A stretch of 5,544 nucleotides of DNA from Flectobacillus sp. (GTDB lineage Bacteria; Bacteroidota; Bacteroidia; Cytophagales; Spirosomataceae), in NCBI GenBank assembly GCA_029865665.1, contig JARXAV010000274.1, forward strand, positions 1 through 5,544, written 5' to 3'. How positions within the stretch are numbered: position 1 is the stretch's first letter; each line of letters starts with the position of its first letter. The notes under the pieces are model-generated. The model searched no databases, was not told the origin of the DNA, and saw only the letters and a list, made by a program, of their open reading frames with translations. Of this stretch, positions 1-5,071 are shown in pieces. A program made the translations under genes and the position numbers.

Positions 1-264
1 GCTTGTTCGAAACCCGTATCTGATGCAGATTGGAGACCGCATCACGAACACGTTGGACAGACAGGTTTAAAAGTTTCGCCTAATTTATACATCGCTTGTG
101 GAATATCTGGTGCTATTCAGCACTTGGCAGGGGTTAACTCATCGAAAGTAATTGTGGTTATAAACAAAGACCCAGAAGCTCCCTTTTTTAAGTCGGCAGA
201 TTATGGGATTGTAGGCGATGTATTTGATATTCTGCCACGTCTAACAAAAGTATTAACCGATTAA
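1..264 (+). CDS. etfA: Electron transfer flavoprotein alpha subunit, C-terminal 87 residues (5' end outside window)
   Basis: EtfA pairs with EtfB as a soluble heterodimer that carries electrons from acyl-CoA and related dehydrogenases to the respiratory chain. Its C-terminal domain holds most of the FAD site. The frame is open from base 1 and ends at TAA 262-264. The visible part shows the family's FAD-binding stretch: HVGQTG followed by [18 protein letters not shown], then the conserved [12 protein letters not shown] and [14 protein letters not shown]. These match the usual EtfA C-terminus closely, and the end lies where the family normally ends, so only the N-terminal part is missing because of the window edge. 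etfB is expected upstream but is not visible. A structured intergenic region and a hairpin terminator about 145 nt past the stop separate it from the next gene. The family call is very secure; the physiological partner dehydrogenases cannot be told from this fragment. Confidence 0.96.
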   Translation, partial: ACSKPVSDADWRPHHEHVGQTGLKVSPNLYIACGISGAIQHLAGVNSSKVIVVINKDPEAPFFKSADYGIVGDVFDILPRLTKVLTD

Positions 265-290
265 TAAATTTATTTTGAAAAAAAAACAAA

Positions 291-309
291 ATCCTCTATC
301 TTAGAGGAT
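291..309. other. Short hairpin with flanking A-tract just after etfA
   Basis: ATCCTCTA (291-298) and TAGAGGAT (302-309) form a perfect 8-bp stem with a 3-nt loop. It starts 26 nt after the etfA stop. An A-rich run lies at 278-291, and the 3' side on the + strand is also A-rich (310-314). Read on the + strand it lacks a T-tract. Read on the - strand the A-run becomes a T-rich tail. It may protect the 3' end of the etfA transcript or act as a terminator for antisense transcription. The pairing is seen directly; the role is inferred. Confidence 0.5.
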
Positions 310-363
310 AAAAATTGCGTTCGTAACTATTTTTTTTGCGATTTTGTAATTGAAGTATTTTAG

Positions 364-382
364 AGTTATACCATATATAACT
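364..382. other. AT-rich dyad symmetry in the etfA to nuclease gap
   Basis: AGTTATA (364-370) and TATAACT (376-382) form a perfect 7-bp inverted repeat around a 5-nt CCATA spacer. All but two of the pairs are A-T, so as RNA the stem would be weak; as DNA it could equally be a protein-binding palindrome. It lies between the small hairpin at 291-309 and the strong terminator at 409-441. In sequence this AT-rich, such dyads also arise by chance, so confidence is low. Confidence 0.25.
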
Positions 383-408
383 TTTAATTTGGTTTGAGAA
401 TCAGTTTT

Positions 409-441
409 AGACCTGTAAGATAAAATCTTACAGGTCTTTTT
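409..441 (+). terminator. Strong intrinsic terminator: perfect 13-bp hairpin plus T-tract
   Basis: AGACCTGTAAGAT (409-421) pairs perfectly with ATCTTACAGGTCT (425-437) across an AAA loop, and five T residues follow (437-441). It most likely ends the etf transcript, although it lies about 145 nt past the etfA stop. That distance implies either a long 3' UTR or an extra short transcript. It also insulates the nuclease promoter downstream. Confidence 0.85.
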
Positions 442-475
442 GTAAAACCATAATAAAAAGTATCAGGTATAAAAC

Positions 476-506
476 TTTTTTAAATTTGCTAGGGTTTATA
501 TCTTTG
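476..506 (+). promoter_or_regulatory. Bacteroidota-type promoter for the bifunctional nuclease gene
   Basis: TATCTTTG at 499-506 matches the phylum's -7 element TAnnTTTG exactly. A T-run at 476-481 lies 17 nt upstream, where the -33 element (usually TTTG) is expected; it is only an approximate match. The predicted transcription start is near 513. That falls downstream of any longer reading of the gene and about 33 nt before the GTG at 546, so the site supports the shorter start. Confidence 0.6.
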
Positions 507-545
507 TCCTTAAAGTATATTTTGAAAAATAAGCAGCATTTAAAA

Positions 546-1136
546 GTGGAGAAAATTAAATTAGAAATATTAGGCTTATCGCCGAGTTCATCTCAAACAG
601 GCTCGTTTGCATTAGTGTTGGGCGAAGAGTCTGGTTCTCGTAGATTACCTATTATTATCGGGATGTTTGAGGCACAAGCAATAGCGATTGAAATAGAGAA
701 AATAGAGCCCAACCGTCCTATGACACACGACTTGTTTAAATCGTTTGCGAAGGCATTTCATTATAAAATTACTTCCGTATCGATAACCGATATTAAGGAA
801 GGAGTCTTCTTTGCAAAAATTCATTGTACAGATGACCTTAAAGAAATTGTAGTGGATGCACGCCCGTCTGATGCCATAGCCATTGGCTTACGTTTTGATG
901 TGCCGATTTATACGTATGAAAATGTGTTGTCGGAAGCAGGTATTTCGGTAAGCGAAGCACAGCGTGATTCGCAGGATGAATTTGAGGAAGAGGTGAAGGA
1001 TGAAAAGAAATCATTTACAGAGATTTTGAAAGATAATCCAGTAGAAGTGTTGTCTAAAATGCTTCAAGAAGCACTCGATAATGAGGAGTACGAAAAAGCA
1101 GCTAAAATTAGAGATGAAATCGGACGAAGAAATTAA
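546..1136 (+). CDS. Bifunctional nuclease family protein (DUF151/BFN) with C-terminal UVR motif
   Basis: A 196-residue protein. The DUF151 domain fills about residues 1-135: RRLPIIIG (32-39), FEAQAIAIE (41-49), NRPMTHDL (56-63) and VDARPSDAIAIGLR (103-116) are the family's conserved blocks. An acidic linker (about 140-156) follows. A UVR motif at about 166-194 (LSKMLQEALDNEEYEKAAKIRDEI is its core, 169-192) resembles the short helical hairpin through which UvrB and UvrC interact. Family members, including a plant homologue with the same domain pair, have been reported to have RNase and DNase activity; the cellular role in bacteria is poorly defined. The start is taken as GTG 546 because MEKIKLEILGLSP then matches the usual family N-terminus. 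The frame stays open upstream to TTG 486, but those 20 extra codons lie over or before the promoter. No signal peptide is seen, so it is probably cytoplasmic. The gene is monocistronic, between two terminators. Confidence 0.93.
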   Translation: MEKIKLEILGLSPSSSQTGSFALVLGEESGSRRLPIIIGMFEAQAIAIEIEKIEPNRPMTHDLFKSFAKAFHYKITSVSITDIKEGVFFAKIHCTDDLKEIVVDARPSDAIAIGLRFDVPIYTYENVLSEAGISVSEAQRDSQDEFEEEVKDEKKSFTEILKDNPVEVLSKMLQEALDNEEYEKAAKIRDEIGRRN

Positions 1137-1164
1137 ATTTTCGTGAAAGAATGAATTATACGTA

Positions 1165-1202
1165 AACAAAGCCGTTTGACAAACCAAGCGGCTTTGTTGT
1201 TA
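1165..1202 (+). terminator. Intrinsic terminator after the bifunctional nuclease gene
   Basis: Bases 1165-1178 pair with 1185-1198 to give a 14-bp stem with one T-G wobble and a 6-nt loop; the GC-rich core is GCCG/CGGC. A broken T-rich tail (TTGTTGTT, ending near 1201) follows. The hairpin starts 28 nt after the stop codon, a normal distance. It separates the nuclease gene from the ftsX operon. Confidence 0.75.
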
Positions 1203-1240
1203 AAAAGCCTTAAAATAGCTTAATTGCATCTTAATTCATG

Positions 1241-1248
1241 TATTTTTG
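1241..1248 (+). promoter_or_regulatory. Promoter -7 element of the ftsX operon
   Basis: TATTTTTG matches the Bacteroidota -7 consensus TAnnTTTG exactly and stands 32 nt before the ftsX ATG. No clear TTTG is present 17-23 nt upstream; the nearest candidate is TTG at 1224-1226, at short spacing. The predicted start of transcription is near 1255. The transcript would then open almost directly with a small dyad, TAAGG (1258-1262) and CCTTA (1267-1271). Confidence 0.55.
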
Positions 1249-1280
1249 TACACATTTTAAGGACAACCTTATACTAAGTT

Positions 1281-2165
1281 ATGTCTAAATCAAAACAACT
1301 AGGTAATACCCCCAATTTATTAGTGATTGTAAGCCTAACAATTGCTCTTTTACTGATTGGACTTTGTGGTTTATTGACGCTCAATGCTCGAAAATTAACA
1401 GAACTAATCAAGCAAAATGTTGAATTACAGGTATATCTCGAAAATGACCTTTCGACGAGTAAGTTAGATTCGATTTTTAAGCAAATTGCCTCGCAGGATT
1501 TTGTTTTATTGAAAGATGGTTCTCCTCAGATTAATTTTATATCGAAGGATGTAGCCGCTAAACAATTCGTCGAAGAATCGGGCGAAGACTATGCTAAATT
1601 ACTTGGTAAAAGTAACCCTTTGTTAAACCTGTATGCCGTGAAGGTAAAGCCAGAGTTTTTTAATGAACAAGGCTTGGCGATGTTAAAGAAACGTGTAGAG
1701 AAAATTGAAGGGGTACACGAGGTTGCTTATGTTGAGAATTTTGTGGATGCTATCAATGAAAAAATTTCAAAGATATACATTGTACTATCTGCCTTTGTTG
1801 CACTGCTTTTGGGCATCATTCTTATTTTAGTAAACAATACGATTAAGTTATCACTGTATTCGCAACGTTTTCTGATTCGGAGTATGCAATTGGTTGGAGC
1901 AACAAATAGCTTTATCAGAAAGCCTTTCGTCGTGAAAGGGGCTCTTCAAGGTCTAACCAGTGGCTTAATTGCAGCAACGTGTCTGATTATTAGCCAACAG
2001 TTGGCGTTACATAAGATTGAAGGTTTGGCTGCCTTACAAGAAATGGATAAAATCATCTTTTTATTAATCTTGATTATTATCCTTGGCGTTTTAATTGGAA
2101 CAATGAGTACTTTCCAATCGGTAGAACGTTATCTGCACAAATCCCTAGATGATTTATACAAGTAA
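1281..2165 (+). CDS. ftsX: Cell division protein FtsX (ABC-transporter-like permease)
   Basis: FtsX is the membrane partner of the ATPase FtsE. The complex does not import or export a known solute; it drives conformational control of peptidoglycan hydrolases during division. At 294 residues this protein has the family topology: a short cytoplasmic N-terminus, TM1 (about 12-34), a periplasmic domain (about 37-163) containing the conserved NPLLNLYAVKVKP block (112-124), then TM2 (164-186), TM3 (218-240) and TM4 (257-277). The cytoplasmic loop 202-216, MQLVGATNSFIRKPF, is the FtsX hallmark preceding TM3. The ATG at 1281 lies 32 nt past a good -7 element and no Shine-Dalgarno is evident. ftsE is not adjacent on either side, so it must be encoded elsewhere. 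First gene of a probable five-gene operon; the next ATG is 18 nt past its stop. Confidence 0.93.
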   Translation: MSKSKQLGNTPNLLVIVSLTIALLLIGLCGLLTLNARKLTELIKQNVELQVYLENDLSTSKLDSIFKQIASQDFVLLKDGSPQINFISKDVAAKQFVEESGEDYAKLLGKSNPLLNLYAVKVKPEFFNEQGLAMLKKRVEKIEGVHEVAYVENFVDAINEKISKIYIVLSAFVALLLGIILILVNNTIKLSLYSQRFLIRSMQLVGATNSFIRKPFVVKGALQGLTSGLIAATCLIISQQLALHKIEGLAALQEMDKIIFLLILIIILGVLIGTMSTFQSVERYLHKSLDDLYK

Positions 2166-2183
2166 AGAAAATAACATATAAAC

Positions 2184-2387
2184 ATGACAAATAAAGAAAA
2201 ACTTCCTTTTGGCAAAGCAAACTACAGCATCATGCTTGCTGGTATTGCCGTAATTCTTATCGGTTTATTCATTATGAGTTTGGATAAAGAAGAATTCGGA
2301 TTCGGATTTTTAGGGTTAACGTTAGGGCCAATTGTTATTATTGCTGGTTTTATCATTGAATTCTTTGCCATTTTACGTAAAAAATAA
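2184..2387 (+). CDS. DUF3098 family small membrane protein
   Basis: A 67-residue protein with two predicted membrane helices (about 13-32 and 43-64), a basic tail (RKK) and a short polar turn (LDKEEFG) between the helices. The N-terminal PFGKANYSIMLAG and the LTLGPIVIIAGFIIEFFAIL block in the second half resemble the DUF3098 family, which in Bacteroidota is commonly found beside ftsX and uppP. Both ends are predicted to be cytoplasmic, given the lysine-rich termini. No function is established. The position 18 nt after ftsX and 51 nt before uppP suggests a link to division or lipid-carrier recycling, but that is inference from context only. Confidence 0.85.
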   Translation: MTNKEKLPFGKANYSIMLAGIAVILIGLFIMSLDKEEFGFGFLGLTLGPIVIIAGFIIEFFAILRKK

Positions 2388-2438
2388 GTCGCTTAAACTT
2401 GATTTGAGCAAATTACTTACCCATAACCTACCAAACAA

Positions 2439-3242
2439 ATGTCGTTAATTCAAACCATTATTTTAGCCATTATTGAAGGCTTAACGGAATTTCTTCCTAT
2501 CTCATCAACGGGTCACATGGTGTTGGCAAGTTCTTTTTTAGGAATTGAAAATGATACGTTTACGAAACTTTTTGAAGTATGTATTCAACTCGGAGCTATT
2601 TTAGCAGTTGTTGCATTGTATTGGAAAAAGTTTTTTGATTTTTCAAAATGGCAGTTTTATGTAAAACTTGGACTTGCCGTGATTCCTGCATTAATCTTTG
2701 GTAAGTTGTTTGATGATTTGATTGATGAACATTTGGGTAATCCTGCTTTTATTGCCACTGTTTTATTAGTAGGAGGGATTTTTTTACTTTTTGTTGATAA
2801 GTGGTTCCGTAATCCAATTGTGTTAGAAGAAACGGATATCACCAACCTAACAGCTATTAAAATTGGAGCATACCAATGTTTAGCCATTATGTTTCCTGGT
2901 TTGAGCCGTAGTGCTTCAACTATAATAGGAGGTATGCAACAGCGTTTAAGTCGTAGCTTGGCAGCAGAGTTTTCTTTTTTCTTAGCTGTACCTACGATGA
3001 CGGCAGCCACGGGTTATAAATTGTTGAAGTTCATCAAAGAAGAAGGAAGTATTTCGGGAGAGCAAATAAAAGCACTAGCGATTGGTAATGTAGTAGCCTT
3101 TGTGGTAGCTGTTATTGCCATTAAATTTTTTATAAGTATATTAAACAAATACGGCTTTAAGTTTTTTGGTATTTACCGTATCGTTGTTGGAATTATCATT
3201 TTAGCAATGTTAGCGACGGGTACTAAACTTAGTGCTTTTTAA
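2439..3242 (+). CDS. uppP: Undecaprenyl-diphosphatase UppP/BacA
   Basis: UppP removes a phosphate from undecaprenyl diphosphate, giving the undecaprenyl phosphate that carries peptidoglycan and other envelope precursors. Overproduction of family members gives bacitracin resistance. The protein has 267 residues and several hydrophobic helices, the usual size for the family. Both signature blocks are intact: EGLTEFLPISSTGH (13-26), with E13 and E17 matching the catalytic glutamates and S23 and H26 of the SSTGH element, and PGLSRSAST (153-161), with R157 matching the essential arginine. Further support is LAAEFSFFLAVPTM (174-187). The ATG at 2439 gives the standard N-terminus. The gene lies 51 nt after the DUF3098 gene and its stop is 2 nt before the truB ATG, so it is very likely co-transcribed and possibly translationally coupled with truB. 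Confidence 0.96.
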   Translation: MSLIQTIILAIIEGLTEFLPISSTGHMVLASSFLGIENDTFTKLFEVCIQLGAILAVVALYWKKFFDFSKWQFYVKLGLAVIPALIFGKLFDDLIDEHLGNPAFIATVLLVGGIFLLFVDKWFRNPIVLEETDITNLTAIKIGAYQCLAIMFPGLSRSASTIIGGMQQRLSRSLAAEFSFFLAVPTMTAATGYKLLKFIKEEGSISGEQIKALAIGNVVAFVVAVIAIKFFISILNKYGFKFFGIYRIVVGIIILAMLATGTKLSAF

Positions 3243-3244
3243 GA

Positions 3245-3958
3245 ATGAGCGAAGAGAAGGTAAAAACGCCACCACCCGTAGCTGATCCGGGAGAACTTAT
3301 CTTGATAGATAAACCACTGACTTGGACATCTTTTGATGTGGTGAAAAAGTTGAAATTTGCAGGTAAATTCAAAAAGATTGGTCATGCAGGAACACTTGAT
3401 CCCTTGGCAACGGGTTTATTGATTTTGTGTACAGGTAAAATGACTAAGCAAATTGATAGCTATCAAGGGCAAGAAAAAGAATATTCAGGAACGCTCGTGC
3501 TAGGAAAAACAACGCCTTCTGTTGATTTAGAAACAGAGTTTGATCAAGAATATCCTATCGACCATATTACTGAGGAAGTGATGCAACAGGCACTCGCTCA
3601 GTTTAAAGGTACGATTCTCCAGATTCCTCCTATTTATTCGGCAGTATCTGTTGGAGGAAAACGGTTATATGAATTAGCAAGACAAGGAAAAACGGATGCA
3701 GATGTTGAAATAAAGTCTCGTGAAGTCACTATCTCACGATTTGATATTGATGCAAGTCGCTTTCCTGAAATTGATTTTTCAATAGTTTGTTCTAAAGGAA
3801 CTTATATCCGAAGTTTAGTGAGAGACTTTGGTCTAGCTTGTCAGTCGGGAGCATATATGAAAGCTCTTAGACGTGAGCGAATAGGTGAATTTAGTGTAGC
3901 AGAGGCATTAACCATTGAGCAATTTGTGGAACAACGTAAAACGGAAACACAGATTTAA
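3245..3958 (+). CDS. truB: tRNA pseudouridine(55) synthase TruB
   Basis: TruB converts U55 of the tRNA T-loop to pseudouridine and also aids tRNA folding. The 237-residue protein has LILIDKPLTWTSFDVV (18-33), then GHAGTLDPLATGLL (47-60), where D52 is the catalytic aspartate. KEY (78-80) gives the conserved tyrosine, IPPIYSAVSVGGKRLYELAR (127-146) is the substrate-binding stretch, and CSKGTYIRSLVRDFG (182-196) holds the conserved arginine R189. It is shorter than the roughly 310-residue E. coli enzyme because the C-terminal PUA-like domain is lacking, as is usual in Bacteroidota. A proline-containing 16-residue lead precedes the core. It starts 2 nt after the uppP stop. The ribF ATG follows 20 nt after its stop; truB-ribF is an old neighbour pair in bacteria. 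Confidence 0.96.
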   Translation: MSEEKVKTPPPVADPGELILIDKPLTWTSFDVVKKLKFAGKFKKIGHAGTLDPLATGLLILCTGKMTKQIDSYQGQEKEYSGTLVLGKTTPSVDLETEFDQEYPIDHITEEVMQQALAQFKGTILQIPPIYSAVSVGGKRLYELARQGKTDADVEIKSREVTISRFDIDASRFPEIDFSIVCSKGTYIRSLVRDFGLACQSGAYMKALRRERIGEFSVAEALTIEQFVEQRKTETQI

Positions 3959-3978
3959 ATTGCTACGTAATATTGAAT

Positions 3979-4908
3979 ATGAAAGTTTACCACGGAGTTC
4001 AAGAGTTTTTGAAATTACCCAATGCGGTAGTTACGAGCGGTACGTTTGATGGTGTACATGTAGGACATCAAAAAATTTTAAATCGTTTAAAAGAGGTCGC
4101 TCAACAAACGGGAGGAGAAACGGTTGTGATAACGTTTTATCCGCACCCTAGAAGTATTATTGCTCCCGATAATTCGAGTGTAAAGCTATTATCTACCTTA
4201 GACGAGAAAATAGAATTGCTTACCGAAAATGGAATCAATCATTTGTTAATTATTCCGTTTACTCGTGCTTTTTCAGAGTTATCTTCCGAAGATTTTATAC
4301 AACAAGTATTAGTAGAAACCATTGGAACAAAAACCTTAGTGATTGGCTATGACCATCGTTTTGGCAAAAATCGTGAAGGTAGTTTTGAATACTTGAAGGA
4401 ACATTCGTCTCGTTATGGTTTTTCGGTTGAAGAGATTCACCGTCAAGATATTGAACATGTGACTATTAGTTCTTCCAATATCAGAAAGGCATTAATGGAA
4501 GGTGAAGTTTCTAAAGCTGACCATTTTTTAGGAAGAAATTATTCGCTTTCTGGAGTAGTTGTAAAAGGAAAGCAATTGGGCAGAACAATTGGTTTTCCTA
4601 CGGCAAATATTCAAGTGAGAGAAGTTGCCAAGCTGATTCCTTTAGATGGTGTTTATGCGGTTAAAATTGATTATCGAGACGAAGTGTTCGATGGCATGTT
4701 GAATATTGGGAACCGTCCAACCGTTGATGGTACTTACCAAACGATTGAGGTCAATATTTTCGATTTTAATAAAGAAGTATATGGCGAAAGCTTAAAAGTT
4801 GAATTTATTGAGCGAGTTAGATCCGAGAAAAAATTTACGAGTTTAGATGAACTCAAACACCAAATCTCTTTGGATCAACAGACAATTCGTGCCATTTTGA
4901 AAGGCTAA
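3979..4908 (+). CDS. ribF: Bifunctional riboflavin kinase/FAD synthetase RibF
   Basis: RibF phosphorylates riboflavin to FMN and then adenylylates FMN to FAD, both with ATP, in the cytoplasm. The 309-residue protein shows both domains. The N-terminal adenylyltransferase has GTFDGVHVGH (21-30, with the HxGH nucleotide-binding motif), FYPHPR (53-58), GYDHRFGKNREG (123-134) and ISSSNIRKAL (163-172). The C-terminal flavokinase has GRTIGFPTAN (201-210, the PTAN motif), GVYAV (224-228), LNIGNRPTV (241-249) and IEVNIFDFN (256-264), whose glutamate is the expected catalytic base, then the ending helices from about 287. The ATG at 3979 is chosen over an in-frame TTG two codons earlier (3973) because MKVYHGVQ is the natural N-terminus and ATG is the preferred codon. 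Last gene of the operon, followed 21 nt later by a terminator. No FMN riboswitch is seen nearby. Confidence 0.96.
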   Translation: MKVYHGVQEFLKLPNAVVTSGTFDGVHVGHQKILNRLKEVAQQTGGETVVITFYPHPRSIIAPDNSSVKLLSTLDEKIELLTENGINHLLIIPFTRAFSELSSEDFIQQVLVETIGTKTLVIGYDHRFGKNREGSFEYLKEHSSRYGFSVEEIHRQDIEHVTISSSNIRKALMEGEVSKADHFLGRNYSLSGVVVKGKQLGRTIGFPTANIQVREVAKLIPLDGVYAVKIDYRDEVFDGMLNIGNRPTVDGTYQTIEVNIFDFNKEVYGESLKVEFIERVRSEKKFTSLDELKHQISLDQQTIRAILKG

Positions 4909-4929
4909 AAAAACGATTTTTATAGATAG

Positions 4930-4974
4930 AACCCTGTTATTGTCCTCCAACAATACAGGGTTTTGTTATTTTAA
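4930..4974 (+). terminator. Intrinsic terminator of the ftsX-ribF operon
   Basis: AACCCTGT plus ATTGT (4930-4937, 4939-4943) pair with ACAAT plus ACAGGGTT (4950-4954, 4955-4962), giving a 13-bp stem with a single bulged T at 4938 and a 6-nt loop. The tail is T-rich (TTTTGTTATTTT from 4961). It starts 21 nt after the ribF stop and marks the operon end. Confidence 0.85.
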
Positions 4975-4989
4975 TGTTAATCCATCTCA

Positions 4990-5046
4990 TATCTTTTTAA
5001 GGTAATAAAAAAAGCAATACCTTAGAATTATCTTTTTACAGGTATT
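4990..5046. promoter_or_regulatory. Near-repeat and dyad upstream of the NlpC/P60 gene, possible promoter/operator
   Basis: TATCTTTTTAAGGTAAT (4990-5006) recurs as TATCTTTTTACAGGTATT (5029-5046), one inserted C and one substitution apart, at a 39-nt interval. Between them TAAGGTA (4998-5004) and TACCTTA (5018-5024) form a perfect 7-bp inverted repeat. Both repeats begin with TATCTTTT, one base from the -7 consensus TAnnTTTG; the second copy (5029-5036) stands 35 nt before the ATG at 5072, a suitable distance for a promoter. No TTTG -33 element is visible at the right spacing. The repeats are seen directly; promoter or operator function is inferred. Confidence 0.35.
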
Positions 5047-5071
5047 CATATAAAAATTCTGCTAAATAGTT

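Noticed and set aside
486..545. Twenty extra in-frame codons upstream of the bifunctional nuclease, starting at TTG 486
   Set aside because: They overlap the predicted promoter and precede the predicted transcription start, and they do not resemble the family N-terminus.
2657..3010. Open frame of 117 codons on the - strand
   Set aside because: It lies wholly inside uppP, opposite the conserved active-site coding region, and its translation looks like no known protein; it is a shadow of the real gene.
3973..3978. TTG start two codons before the ribF ATG
   Set aside because: The ATG at 3979 gives the expected N-terminus and a better start codon.
4909..5071. Possible FMN riboswitch or rpsO gene downstream of ribF
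   Set aside because: The gap contains only a terminator and AT-rich repeats; no conserved riboswitch core or S15 coding sequence is visible.
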